Of a DNA stretch of 64,000 bases, positions 25,458 to 34,338 are shown piece after piece. Numbering within the stretch: position 1 is the first letter of the stretch; every line of letters begins with the position of its first letter. The stretch is from CAIKZJ01 sp041675325 (GTDB lineage Bacteria; Bacteroidota; Ignavibacteria; Tepidaquicellales; Tepidaquicellaceae), in the NCBI GenBank assembly GCA_041675325.1, contig JBAYUG010000006.1:4650-68649 (forward strand), read 5' to 3'. The notes under the pieces are model-generated. The model saw only the letters and a program-made list of their open reading frames with translations. It ran no database searches and was not told the origin of the DNA. The translations under genes were made by a program, and so were the position numbers.

Positions 25458-25928
25458 TTAATTTGAAATTTCAGTTGATACTTCGGGAGTTTCTTCTTTC
25501 TTTGCGTCTCCGAATTTATATACTATAATTACTGCCGCAAGCATGAAGAAATCCTGAACTATCCTGTATATAATATCACCTTTTGAGGATGATTCTTCAA
25601 GTGAAAAACAACCACAGCTTATATCAAGCCCGCGTGCTACCGCTGATATTAAAGCTATTAAGAACATAACCAGTGAAGCACCTGCCAGTAGGGAGGATGC
25701 TTTCTTATAAATACCTGCTATTAGCAGCAGTCCGACAACAAACTCAAGCCAAGGCAAAACTATTGCCAAAAGATTTACGAAATAAATTGGCAGAAAATCA
25801 TATCTTAATATTGCCTTTGCAAAATCGGCAGGATTAAAAAGTTTACCAACGGATGAATATATGAAAATCAAACCAAGTAAGACTCTTAACGTTATAACTA
25901 CATATTTATTTGATATAAACTCTTTCAT
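25458..25928 (-). CDS. MauE/DoxX-family membrane protein
   Basis: 156 residues, four hydrophobic helices (about 10-28, 47-68, 74-95, 120-140). The MauE-type ISCGCF cysteine pair lies between helices 3 and 4 (about 105-110). MauE proteins are thought to help form or maintain disulfides of periplasmic proteins. It lies 3 bp after the rhodanese gene and before DUF1573, supporting a periplasmic thiol-redox role for the set. Confidence 0.88.
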   Translation of the reverse strand: MKEFISNKYVVITLRVLLGLIFIYSSVGKLFNPADFAKAILRYDFLPIYFVNLLAIVLPWLEFVVGLLLIAGIYKKASSLLAGASLVMFLIALISAVARGLDISCGCFSLEESSSKGDIIYRIVQDFFMLAAVIIVYKFGDAKKEETPEVSTEISN

Positions 25929-25931
25929 ATG

Positions 25932-26510
25932 CTAAGGTTCCGTAGGAAATCCTTTTTCTTTCCACTCTTTAATTCCCCCGCGGTAAATACTAACGCTTGT
26001 AAATCCAAGACGAGCAATTTCATAAGCGAGGTCAATACTCACTTCACATTTATCACCTTTGCAGTAAACGACAATGAGACCGTCTTTATTGTACTTCTTC
26101 ATTGTTTCAATTTTCTGGTAGTAAGTTTTGCTTCTGAATTCTTCGTAAGGAAGATTAATTGCTCCTTTAACGTGCAAAGAATCGAATTCTTCCTTTGTTC
26201 GGGCATCAACAAATAGTGCATTCCGGTCAAATATATTCTTTGCTAGTTCGACCGTTATATTCTCGGGTTCTATATACCCCTCTTTGTTCATCTGTCCGCT
26301 GAGAACGTTGTTATGTTTCTTGTTGGATGTTGTATCAAAAGGATCGTTTACGAAATCAGTTATAGACTTCTTTTGTTTTGCTGTATCGAGAGCATAAATG
26401 TTTTTATAGAGTACCAGTTTTACACCGTCAGAATTAATAGCATTAGCAGTAAGTCCTAATGCAGCGCTAATAGCTATGATAATTAATATTTGTTTATAGA
26501 TTTTTGCCAT
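25932..26510 (-). CDS. Exported rhodanese-domain protein
   Basis: 192 residues: an N-terminal signal or anchor helix (about 8-24), a linker, and a rhodanese domain (about 85-190). The domain has LFVDARTKEEFDSLHVKGAINLPY (about 99-122) and the active-site loop Cys150-KGDKC (150-155). It probably transfers or carries sulfane sulfur outside the cytoplasm. It is first of the three-gene set; the transcript probably starts in the 85 bp gap after ruvB. Confidence 0.9.
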   Translation of the reverse strand: MAKIYKQILIIIAISAALGLTANAINSDGVKLVLYKNIYALDTAKQKKSITDFVNDPFDTTSNKKHNNVLSGQMNKEGYIEPENITVELAKNIFDRNALFVDARTKEEFDSLHVKGAINLPYEEFRSKTYYQKIETMKKYNKDGLIVVYCKGDKCEVSIDLAYEIARLGFTSVSIYRGGIKEWKEKGFPTEP

Positions 26511-26595
26511 TAATAATTATAACCAAAAGTAACAACTTTAAGTTTTATTTTTAAGGGAATAAAGCAAAAGTTTTTGAGTGTTATTCTTACTGAAA

Positions 26596-27627
26596 TTAAG
26601 CATCAAACAGTGTGCTTCCCTTATGTTTTGAAAGATTCAGATGTTTATAAGCAAGAGGTGTAGCCTCGCGCCCTTTGGGAGTACGTCTTATGAATCCTTC
26701 AATCATAAGAAAAGGCTCGTAAACATCTTCAACCGTACCAGCATCTTCTCCTATAGAAGCCGCAATCGTTGAAAGTCCTACCGGACCGCCGTTATGCTTT
26801 GATATAATCGTTTCGAGAATCTTTTTATCTGTTGCATCAAGTCCATATTCATCAACGCCGAGAGATTCAAGAGCGTACCTTGCTATTTCGGTATCAATAG
26901 TACCATCACCCTTAACTATAGCAAAATCACGGGTCCTTCTGAGCAGTCTGTTTGCGATTCGAGGAGTAGCACGGCTACGTTTAGCAATTTCAGTTGCCCC
27001 CTCTTTAGTGATTTTAATGTTTAAGATACCTGCAGAACGGTTTACTATATCAATAAGATTTTCGGTGGAATAATATTCCAGTCTGCATGTAATACCAAAT
27101 CTGTCAAGCATAGGCGATGATAACAAACCCTGTCTTGTAGTAGCGCCTATTAATGTAAAGCGTTCGAGCTTTATAGGAATGCTGCGTGCTGCGGGACCCT
27201 GGTCAATCATAATATCGAGTTTATACTCTTCCATAGCTGAGTAAAGAAATTCCTCAACCACTTTAGGAATTCTGTGTATTTCGTCAATAAAAAGAATCTG
27301 ATTGTTCTTAAGTTTAGTGAGCATCCCGGCGAGGTCACCTGGCTTTTCAATTACTGGTCCTGAAGTACTGACAATATCAGACTTCATTTCGTTTGCAATA
27401 ATGTTTGCAAGAGTTGTTTTGCCGAGACCCGGAGGACCGGTAAAAAGCACGTGGTCGAGCGACTCACCAAGTTTTTTTGCGCTTTTAATAAATACGGATA
27501 AATTTTCCTTTATTTTCGACTGTCCCGTAAAATCCTTAAAACTTTTAGGACGAACCTGTGAAATATAATCTTTTTCGTCGTCCGCTTGAATGTTCGGATT
27601 GTTTATGCCTTTTCTTTCTTTATTCAT
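26596..27627 (-). CDS. ruvB: Holliday junction branch-migration helicase RuvB
   Basis: 343 residues. The AAA+ motor drives branch migration with RuvA at Holliday junctions. Walker A is GPPGLGKT (64-71), Walker B LFIDEIHR (about 115-122), sensor 1 IGATTRQG (about 164-171), and the C-terminal winged-helix begins near 265 (ETIISKHNGGPVGLSTIAASIGEDAGTVE). The arginine finger region PRIANRLLRRTRDFA is present. ruvA and ruvC are not in this window. Confidence 0.97.
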   Translation of the reverse strand: MNKERKGINNPNIQADDEKDYISQVRPKSFKDFTGQSKIKENLSVFIKSAKKLGESLDHVLFTGPPGLGKTTLANIIANEMKSDIVSTSGPVIEKPGDLAGMLTKLKNNQILFIDEIHRIPKVVEEFLYSAMEEYKLDIMIDQGPAARSIPIKLERFTLIGATTRQGLLSSPMLDRFGITCRLEYYSTENLIDIVNRSAGILNIKITKEGATEIAKRSRATPRIANRLLRRTRDFAIVKGDGTIDTEIARYALESLGVDEYGLDATDKKILETIISKHNGGPVGLSTIAASIGEDAGTVEDVYEPFLMIEGFIRRTPKGREATPLAYKHLNLSKHKGSTLFDA

Positions 27628-27691
27628 TTGTCATAAAATATGTATAAAAATAATGTTAAATTTGTTCATAAACAAAGAATTAATTTATATT

Positions 27692-28129
27692 ATGAATAAG
27701 CTTAATATTGTCAAAGAAGTTGAAATGCTTATTGTAGCGCGAAAGATTCGTTATCTCGGGCTAATAATTCTGTTTGGTGTATTTTTAATATTTGCATCAG
27801 GAATATTTGTGTCATCTACAAATATTAATCCGCATCTTGAATACCTGAATATTTCAACTTTTATCTTCTGCCTTGCGTGCTGCGGTTTTTCAATACTTCT
27901 AAAAAACATATTAATAAAGAAAGTTACAGCCGAAAAATTTGAAGCAGGGTATTTCAATGCTCATGTTCTTCCTTTTGCTCTTTGTGACCTTGGCGGACTT
28001 TTATGCATAACAACCTCTTTATTCGTAAACCAGAATTTGATTTATGCATCCGCAGGATTTCTGGTAATGATTGGTGCGGTACTGTATAATTTCCCCAGGT
28101 TCGACGACCATAAAAGTATCAGAGAATAA
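27692..28129 (+). CDS. Hypothetical four-helix membrane protein
   Basis: 145 residues from ATG 27692. A longer reading from 27590 would run antisense into the ruvB start and adds a low-complexity N-terminus, so it is rejected. Four hydrophobic helices are visible (about 21-41, 52-72, 91-111, 117-135). No family motif is recognised; the FARFDDH-type end is polar. It is divergent from ruvB with a 64 bp gap that must hold both promoters. Confidence 0.75.
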   Translation: MNKLNIVKEVEMLIVARKIRYLGLIILFGVFLIFASGIFVSSTNINPHLEYLNISTFIFCLACCGFSILLKNILIKKVTAEKFEAGYFNAHVLPFALCDLGGLLCITTSLFVNQNLIYASAGFLVMIGAVLYNFPRFDDHKSIRE

Positions 28130-28205
28130 TTAACTGATAATTTCACAGATTATTAAACTGTACATCATAATAACATTTGCTTAATAACTTTTTTTAAAAT
28201 AGATT

Positions 28206-28249
28206 ATGCGCACTTTATGCGTACTTTATGCGCACTTTGTGCGCACTTT
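28206..28249. repeat. Four tandem 11-bp repeats (ATGCGCACTTT) with internal hairpin
   Basis: Units at 28206, 28217, 28228 and 28239; unit 2 has one change (GTAC) and unit 4 starts with G. Units 3-4 create the perfect hairpin TGCGCAC-TTT-GTGCGCA (28229-28245). It lies between the membrane-protein gene and the methyltransferase gene; the hairpin might act as a terminator, though the T tract is short. Confidence 0.85.
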
Positions 28250-28366
28250 CTATTGCTTAAATAAGATTAAAGTACAAATTCCAGGAACTTCATTAAGACA
28301 GCCAAAGGATTTTTGTTTACTTATAAGTTTCCTATTTTCTTCTACTTAAATTCCTTATTTTTAGAA

Positions 28367-29149
28367 ATGCTGTGTAAAATATGTGAAAATACAACCGAGT
28401 TCTTTTCAGAAGCTAAGATACTGTTTAAGTATGATATTAAGTACTTTAAATGCCCGAGCTGCGGGTTTATACAAACAGAAGAGCCATACTGGCTTGAAGA
28501 GGCATACAGTGAAGCTATAAACTACAGTGACATTGGACTGCTTAAAAGAAATTCCGATCTGGTTTCCCCGACATCAAATGTCATTTCAATGTTCTATAAT
28601 GAAGGAAAGTTCATTGATTATGGTGCAGGATACGGTGTGTTTGTAAGAATGATGAGGGATAAAGGATACGATTTTTACTGGCAGGATAAATACTGTGAGA
28701 ATTTATACGCAAAAGATTTTATTTATGATGAAAAAACAAAATACAAATTACTGACAGCTTACGAAGTGTTTGAACATCTTCCCGACCCTGTTACAGAAGT
28801 TAACAAAATGTTACAACACTCGGAAAATATACTTTTCAGCACTTATCTTATACCGAACAATAATCCAAAACCAGATAAATGGTGGTATTACACGACAGAT
28901 CACGGGCAGCATATATCGCTTTATTCAAGAAAATCACTCGAGGTACTTGCGAAGAAGTTCAACAAGTATTTTTATTCTAACGGAAAGAATATTCACTTAT
29001 TATCGGGAAAAAAGATTCAGGGAGGGTTTTTTAAGCTGCTTACTTATCCTGTAATTGCAAATTATTTCGCGCTTCTATCAGGAAAGGAATCACTTCTTGA
29101 TTCTGATTACAAGACAGTGCTTGAGAACCTTAAATCCAGAGGAGCATAG
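28367..29149 (+). CDS. Class I SAM-dependent methyltransferase with N-terminal zinc ribbon
   Basis: 260 residues from ATG 28367; a TTG at 28313 would add 18 hydrophobic residues and is not preferred. A zinc-ribbon-like N-terminus has Cys3-x-x-Cys6 and, near residues 28-31, CPSCGF. The SAM site is FIDYGAGYGVFVRMM (about 84-98), followed by the AYEVFEHLPDP post-motif (about 130-140) and HGQHISLYSRKSLEVL. This Methyltransf_23 layout is common in polysaccharide clusters and in 3-C-methyl sugar synthesis. The flippase gene starts 2 bp downstream, linking it to surface glycan assembly. Confidence 0.87.
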   Translation: MLCKICENTTEFFSEAKILFKYDIKYFKCPSCGFIQTEEPYWLEEAYSEAINYSDIGLLKRNSDLVSPTSNVISMFYNEGKFIDYGAGYGVFVRMMRDKGYDFYWQDKYCENLYAKDFIYDEKTKYKLLTAYEVFEHLPDPVTEVNKMLQHSENILFSTYLIPNNNPKPDKWWYYTTDHGQHISLYSRKSLEVLAKKFNKYFYSNGKNIHLLSGKKIQGGFFKLLTYPVIANYFALLSGKESLLDSDYKTVLENLKSRGA

Positions 29150-29151
29150 AC

Positions 29152-30645
29152 TTGGGAATAGTTCGTAACCAGGGCATAAAGAACATGCTCTCTGCATACA
29201 CAGGAGTTGTTCTAGGTTACATAAATGTTATCTTGCTGTTCCCTGCATATTTTACTTCAGAACAGTTCGGTCTTATAAACCTGATGATAAGTGTTTCATT
29301 TGTTTACACGCAGTTCTCCTCAATTGGACTGGTAAATGCTATCTCAAAGTATTTTCCTTTTTTCAAGACAGAAGATAAAAGACATAACTTCTTTCTTACT
29401 TATATAATAGTCCTATCTGTATCAGGGTTTTCTATAATGACTCTGCTGTTCTTTATTTTCAAGCCTTTAATTGTTGATGCGTATATTAACAATTCAAAAC
29501 TTTTTATTGAATACTTTTTACTGCTTATTCCTCTTGCGTTTTCATTGCTTGTGTATATAATTTTTGAAACACTGGCAAGAGTTATATTCAAGACGGTTCT
29601 TGCAAATTTTGTACGAGAGGTTGTAATACGTGTTCTCACTACAGTAGATATAGTACTGTTCATGTATAACATTGTTGACTTTACAGGATTCATATACATA
29701 TTCGTCGGAATATATATTTTAAGCGCACTGATAATTGTCATTCAGGTAATATTATCAAAAGAGTTTAAGTTTGTATTTTCAATAAAAGGGATGGAGAAGA
29801 AGCACTTCATTGAATTCCTCAGATATGGTACATACAATCTGTTTTCGGGCGCTGCGATGTTCGTTGGGCAAAAAGTGGATATTATGATGATTGGTTCAAT
29901 GATTGGACTATCTATAGTCGGAGCCTACTCGCTTTACCTTTTTATTGCTACTGTTATATCCATTCCGATGAGAGCATTCGCAAAAATTGCAATTCCGATT
30001 ATTGCAAATTCGTGGAAAGAAAATGATGTCAAACAAATAAATGATATTTACAAAAGGACTTCACTGATACAGATGATATTCGGTATGCTATTATATATAG
30101 GTGTGATAATAAATAAACATAACCTTTTCCTGATTGTTAAAAAGCCCGAGTACGTTAACAACTTCGACATATTTTATTTCCTTGGAATTGCTTTTCTGAT
30201 TGATGTAGCAGTAGGTTTGAATTCTGAAATCATTTCAAGTTCAAAATATTACAGGTACGATGCATTGTTTAATCTTATTATGCTCGTTGTAAGCATCGTT
30301 ACTAATTTTATATTCATACCGATACTCGGTGGTGTTGGTGCGGCAATAGCTGCGGCAATTTCATTCTTTGTTTTCAACTTCAGCAAATGGCTGTTCCTTT
30401 ATATAAAGTACAAAATGCAGCCGGTTGATTTCAGACAATTATTTGTATTACTCCTCGGATTCGCGTGCCTCGGCGTGAATTATTTTATACCTAATTTAAA
30501 TAACATTTATCTTGATATAATATTCAGAAGCGGAATAATCTCTGTGATTTTTATAGCTACTCTTTATTTTACTAGGATGTCCTTTGACCTTAACGACAGG
30601 ATAAATACATACATAAATCTGATTATTCGAAAGAAGAGCCTGTAA
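29152..30645 (+). CDS. Polysaccharide flippase (Wzx/MOP superfamily)
   Basis: 497 residues with about 14 membrane helices, as in Wzx-type exporters that flip undecaprenyl-linked oligosaccharides. The N-terminus GIVRNQGIKNMLSAYTGVVLGYINVILLFP and the MMIGSMIGLSIVGAYSLYLF segment in the middle are typical. The start is TTG 29152, preceded by an AGGAG element 9 bp upstream and leaving 2 bp after the methyltransferase stop. It ends only 3 bp before the convergent lipoprotein gene. Confidence 0.92.
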   Translation: MGIVRNQGIKNMLSAYTGVVLGYINVILLFPAYFTSEQFGLINLMISVSFVYTQFSSIGLVNAISKYFPFFKTEDKRHNFFLTYIIVLSVSGFSIMTLLFFIFKPLIVDAYINNSKLFIEYFLLLIPLAFSLLVYIIFETLARVIFKTVLANFVREVVIRVLTTVDIVLFMYNIVDFTGFIYIFVGIYILSALIIVIQVILSKEFKFVFSIKGMEKKHFIEFLRYGTYNLFSGAAMFVGQKVDIMMIGSMIGLSIVGAYSLYLFIATVISIPMRAFAKIAIPIIANSWKENDVKQINDIYKRTSLIQMIFGMLLYIGVIINKHNLFLIVKKPEYVNNFDIFYFLGIAFLIDVAVGLNSEIISSSKYYRYDALFNLIMLVVSIVTNFIFIPILGGVGAAIAAAISFFVFNFSKWLFLYIKYKMQPVDFRQLFVLLLGFACLGVNYFIPNLNNIYLDIIFRSGIISVIFIATLYFTRMSFDLNDRINTYINLIIRKKSL

Positions 30646-30648
30646 CTC

Positions 30649-31107
30649 TTAATCTTCCCCGTAAATGCGGATGTTCCTCAGTTTTAAATGATACAGCTGG
30701 CCTGTACAAACGCTTGAAAAAAGTTTTAGCCTGAGGTAATACTGTTTCTTGTTGTTTGGAGGTTGAAACTTTACTTGAGTTTCTGAATTAATTTGTGTCT
30801 GTCCTTCAAGGTTAACTACATTCACCGCTGTATCAGCATTTATATAATAAACTATAATTTCCGATAAATCCCCGTCTGTATAAGCATCCTTTTCAAAAAC
30901 ACCATTTGAGTAACCACTGAAATCAATAGTATCAAGAGTGAAATTTCTAATAAGATATGACGAACACGTCCCCACAAGACTGTCAACAAGTCCCTGTTTC
31001 TGATATAGAAGCGACTGATTACCTGAATTGGAATTCTGCGGGTTATCAGAACAAGAATTAAGCGTGATAATACCCGCTAAAATGAATATTAATATAAAAT
31101 ACTTCAT
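30649..31107 (-). CDS. Hypothetical lipoprotein
   Basis: 152 residues. A short signal peptide with lipobox LNSC (Cys19) is followed by an Asn/Ser-rich linker and a beta-rich domain of about 110 residues. No known family recognised. Two cysteines in the mature part (CSSYL, SSVCTGQ) could pair. It is convergent with the flippase and 46 bp downstream of the VanZ gene. Confidence 0.75.
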   Translation of the reverse strand: MKYFILIFILAGIITLNSCSDNPQNSNSGNQSLLYQKQGLVDSLVGTCSSYLIRNFTLDTIDFSGYSNGVFEKDAYTDGDLSEIIVYYINADTAVNVVNLEGQTQINSETQVKFQPPNNKKQYYLRLKLFSSVCTGQLYHLKLRNIRIYGED

Positions 31108-31153
31108 ATCAATTAAACAAAGTTTTTGTGAATAAAATCCTTAAATAATAGAT

Positions 31154-31552
31154 TCAGGCAGATACGTTATCAGTTTTTCTGCCTTTAAAGAAGATAAGAA
31201 GTTTTGCGACAATATAAGCAATGAGTCCGCCTACGGCATCGGCGACCAAATCATACACATCGGCATTCCTAGTGGGATTGTACATTTGATGAAACTCATC
31301 CGATGCAGCGTAGAGAATCGTAAACAGAAATGCAAATAAGAAAGCATTTTCCTTGATGAACTGGAATTTTTCAAGATTGCTTAACGAATGATGAAAAAGA
31401 AAGTATAAGAAGAAGTATGCTCCCGCATGCAGTATCTTATCGCTTACTTCAAAAGAGATACCGGAAATTGATTCACCCGGAAGCGAGGACATAACAAATA
31501 TGAACACGAGGAAAAGTGTAAGCGGAAGATGATATTTAATAAACCTGATCAT
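31154..31552 (-). CDS. VanZ-like family membrane protein
   Basis: 132 residues, four helices. The VanZ pattern is present: SSLPG (about 23-27), DKILHAGAYFFLYFLF (about 39-54), and ASDEFHQMYNPTRNADVYDLVADAVGGLIAY (about 83-113). VanZ proteins have been linked to teicoplanin resistance but the general role is unknown. Separate from gmd by 70 bp. Confidence 0.9.
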   Translation of the reverse strand: MIRFIKYHLPLTLFLVFIFVMSSLPGESISGISFEVSDKILHAGAYFFLYFLFHHSLSNLEKFQFIKENAFLFAFLFTILYAASDEFHQMYNPTRNADVYDLVADAVGGLIAYIVAKLLIFFKGRKTDNVSA

Positions 31553-31622
31553 TTATAATGCACGGGGTTAAGATTTAAAAACTTTAAGAGCGGATATATT
31601 CGAAAAATATGTCTCTTGATAA

Positions 31623-32591
31623 TCAAACGGCACAGCTATCTAATTCATCTTCAATCATATTCTTTATTACATCCTCAACATAAAATGATGGCTTCCATCC
31701 GAGTATTTTTAAAGCCTTATCGGGATTGCCTTTTATGTACATTAATTCATCCGGCCTAAACAAACTTTCATCAATTTGAATATATTTTTTATAATCCAGA
31801 TTCAAATGTTCGAAAGAAATTCTTACAAACTCTTCGAGAGTAATAGCTTTGCCCGTTGCAATAACAAAGTCCTCCGGCATGTCATTTTCCAGTATCTTGA
31901 ACATTGCTTGAACAAAATCCGGTGCCCATCCCCAGTCACGAGCTATTGAGATATTTCCGAGTTTAAGTTTTTCATCCGAGCCTTTTGATATTCTGCAAGC
32001 AGCTTTAATAATTTTTTTAGTAACAAATCTTTCATGTCTCAGCGGAGATTCATGATTGAACAGAATACCCGAACACGCAAAAAGGTTGTATGCACTCCTG
32101 TAGTTTGCAACCTGCCAGTATGCGGCTGATTTTGCCACAGCATACGGACTCGATGGATGAAACGGCGTTGATTCATCGGCAGAGTCGTCTTTAATATTTC
32201 CAAAACATTCGCTCGAACTGGCATTGTAGAATTTTACGTTAAGCTTATGAAACCGAATAACTTCGAGAATATTAAGCGTGCCGAAGCTTATACTCTCTAA
32301 TGTTTCGACCGGCTGCATAAATGAAAGTCCGACTGATGACTGTCCCGCTAAATTGAATATGTAATCCGGTTTCAGGTCTAACATCACCTGCATTGTACTC
32401 CTGAAATCAATAAGCGACATGGATACCAGCTTTACCTTTTCAATAATCCCAAGTTTATTTAATCCTGAAAAAGAAGTCACCTCCGCATCGCGTGAAGAAC
32501 CATATACTTCAAATCCTTTTTCCAGCAAGAGCCGGGCAAGGTATGAACCGTCCTGTCCTGATATCCCTACTATTAAAGCTTTTTTTGCCAT
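31623..32591 (-). CDS. GDP-mannose 4,6-dehydratase family NDP-sugar dehydratase
   Basis: 322 residues of the extended SDR type. The NAD(P) motif is GISGQDG (9-15). Catalytic Ser126 and Glu128 (ASSSE) with Tyr150 and Lys154 (YAVAK) are intact, and the Gmd-specific GILFNHESPLRHERFVTKKI is present. Gmd makes GDP-4-keto-6-deoxymannose, precursor of fucose, rhamnose and perosamine sugars. It is slightly shorter than most Gmd (about 340-370), and the ISGQDG plus FNHESP signatures favour GDP-mannose over other NDP-sugars. It likely feeds the glycan machinery elsewhere in the window. Confidence 0.9.
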   Translation of the reverse strand: MAKKALIVGISGQDGSYLARLLLEKGFEVYGSSRDAEVTSFSGLNKLGIIEKVKLVSMSLIDFRSTMQVMLDLKPDYIFNLAGQSSVGLSFMQPVETLESISFGTLNILEVIRFHKLNVKFYNASSSECFGNIKDDSADESTPFHPSSPYAVAKSAAYWQVANYRSAYNLFACSGILFNHESPLRHERFVTKKIIKAACRISKGSDEKLKLGNISIARDWGWAPDFVQAMFKILENDMPEDFVIATGKAITLEEFVRISFEHLNLDYKKYIQIDESLFRPDELMYIKGNPDKALKILGWKPSFYVEDVIKNMIEDELDSCAV

Positions 32592-32644
32592 TTCAAATTA
32601 GTAATTTCTGCAATACGATAAATTATCATAAAATAAATATTGAA

Positions 32645-33613
32645 TCAATATTCCCTTGTTGAAACAAAAGATACAAGCTCGGAGAGAGATTCCTTTGATT
32701 CATTGTTTGTAAAACTTTTGAGTGATGCAAGAGCCTGTTCCGCATATTCTGAAATCTTTTTCTGTGTGTAATCAATACCGCCGTATTCCTCGACAAAATA
32801 ATAAACCGAATCAAATTTCTTGTGTGATTCACTTTTTATCAGTTTCATAATCTCTTTTGAATTCTTCGTTGGTGCATTTTTCAAGGCAGTGAGCAGCGGC
32901 AATGTAAACTTCTTTTCTTTTAAATCATTTCCTGTTGCCTTACCGAGCAGCTTTTTCCTGCCTGTGTAATCAAGCAGGTCATCACGAAGCTGAAAAGCTA
33001 TACCAAGGTTTTCCCCATATGACGCCATGTTGTCAATTTTATCCTTATCGTTTGTCGAGCTCATCGCACCTATCTTGCAGCATGTTTTTATCAGCGAAGC
33101 AGTCTTATCTGATATAACACGGAAATATGTTTCTTCTGTTGCGTCAAAGTTGCGTGCTTTCTGTATCTGGAGAAGTTCACCTTCCGACATTCTTCTAACG
33201 GCTTCGGAAGTTGCTTTGAGAAAATCGGGCTCGTTGTTATCGAGTGATACAAGTAATCCCTTTGAAAGAAGAAAATCACCCATTAATACTGATGCCTTAT
33301 TTTTCCAGACAGCGTTTATCGATGCAATGCCCCTTCTTGTCTTTGCATCGTCAACAACATCGTCGTGAATAAGTGTTGCTGTGTGAAGCAACTCCACAAG
33401 CGTTGCAGCCACATACGTTCTTGAAGATATCTTACCGCAAAGTTTTGCTGATAGCAGTACAAGAATCGGTCTTACTTTTTTTCCCTTCTGCTTTAGAATA
33501 TATTTTGTTATAAGGTCAACAAGTGCAACGTTTGACTTAAGCGCACCTGAAAATATTTTCTGGAACTCTCCAAGCTCACTTTTTATCGGCGATGTTATTT
33601 TATTTAAATTCAC
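32645..33613 (-). CDS. Polyprenyl diphosphate synthase
   Basis: 322 residues. A trans-prenyltransferase that condenses IPP onto allylic diphosphates. The first Asp-rich motif lies in LIHDDVVDDAKTRRG (about 77-91) and the second in FQLRDDLLDYTG (about 207-218). The small residues before the first motif indicate a long-chain (C35-C40) enzyme such as the quinone side-chain synthase, but chain length cannot be fixed. The start is GTG at 33613, overlapping the TGA of tatC by 4 bp. Confidence 0.93.
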   Translation of the reverse strand: MNLNKITSPIKSELGEFQKIFSGALKSNVALVDLITKYILKQKGKKVRPILVLLSAKLCGKISSRTYVAATLVELLHTATLIHDDVVDDAKTRRGIASINAVWKNKASVLMGDFLLSKGLLVSLDNNEPDFLKATSEAVRRMSEGELLQIQKARNFDATEETYFRVISDKTASLIKTCCKIGAMSSTNDKDKIDNMASYGENLGIAFQLRDDLLDYTGRKKLLGKATGNDLKEKKFTLPLLTALKNAPTKNSKEIMKLIKSESHKKFDSVYYFVEEYGGIDYTQKKISEYAEQALASLKSFTNNESKESLSELVSFVSTREY

Positions 33614-34338
33614 GTCGTTTTCTTTTGAGAATATTTACAAATTATAATACTGATTTCATACAAGAACAATAATGGTATCCCGAGCATGAGCTGGCTTGTA
33701 ATATCGGGTCCCGGTGTAACAATAGCCGCAAGCAGGAGTATCGCAACAATTGCATGCTTCCTGTATTTCCTCATGAATTCAGGTTTTAATATACCTATCT
33801 TTGAAAGAAAGAATGAAAGCATCGGTAGTTCAAAGACTATCCCTGCTGCCAAAACCATTGAAATCACAAAGCTCATATACTCATCAGCAGATATTTTGTT
33901 CTCAATTATTGTCGAACCAAAATTCGCAAAGAATCCAAGAGCCGCGGGAAGCATAAGATAATAAGAGAATACTACTCCGCCTAAAAAGCATACCGATGTA
34001 AACATAACTACGGCTGTCACATACCTTCTTTCATTAGGTTTCAGAGCAGGTTCTATAAACTTCCATAACTGGTAAACAATGTTCGGTACGCTGATAACAG
34101 CACCTCCGATAAAAATTACTTCCATGTAAATCAGAAACTGTCCGTAAGGTCTCAGGTTTATTATGGATAATGGAGGTATGGTTTTTGTTGCCGGTGCAAA
34201 AAGTATGTTATTCATAATCCAGTCGATGAATATACCGGTCAATATTGCACCAACTATAACTCCGATCAGAGCTTTTATTAAACGCCATCTTAATTCTTCA
34301 AGATGGTCGAGAAAACCCATGTCACTATTTCCTGCCAT
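33610..34338 (-). CDS. tatC: Twin-arginine translocase subunit TatC
   Basis: 242 residues with six membrane helices. The N-terminal FLDHLEELRWRLIKALI (9-25) carries the conserved Glu-Leu-Arg that binds the twin-arginine signal peptide, and the periplasmic loop and FELPML segment are conserved. It exports folded proteins with TatA/B, not seen here. Two ATG starts are possible: 34338 (overlaps glyA by 14 bp) or 34320 (MGFLDHL, 4 bp gap after glyA); the longer is listed. Confidence 0.95.
   Translation of the reverse strand: MAGNSDMGFLDHLEELRWRLIKALIGVIVGAILTGIFIDWIMNNILFAPATKTIPPLSIINLRPYGQFLIYMEVIFIGGAVISVPNIVYQLWKFIEPALKPNERRYVTAVVMFTSVCFLGGVVFSYYLMLPAALGFFANFGSTIIENKISADEYMSFVISMVLAAGIVFELPMLSFFLSKIGILKPEFMRKYRKHAIVAILLLAAIVTPGPDITSQLMLGIPLLFLYEISIIICKYSQKKTT

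Noticed and set aside
27590..27691. N-terminal extension of the 27692 gene
   Set aside because: It runs antisense into the ruvB start and adds low-complexity residues; ATG 27692 fits better.
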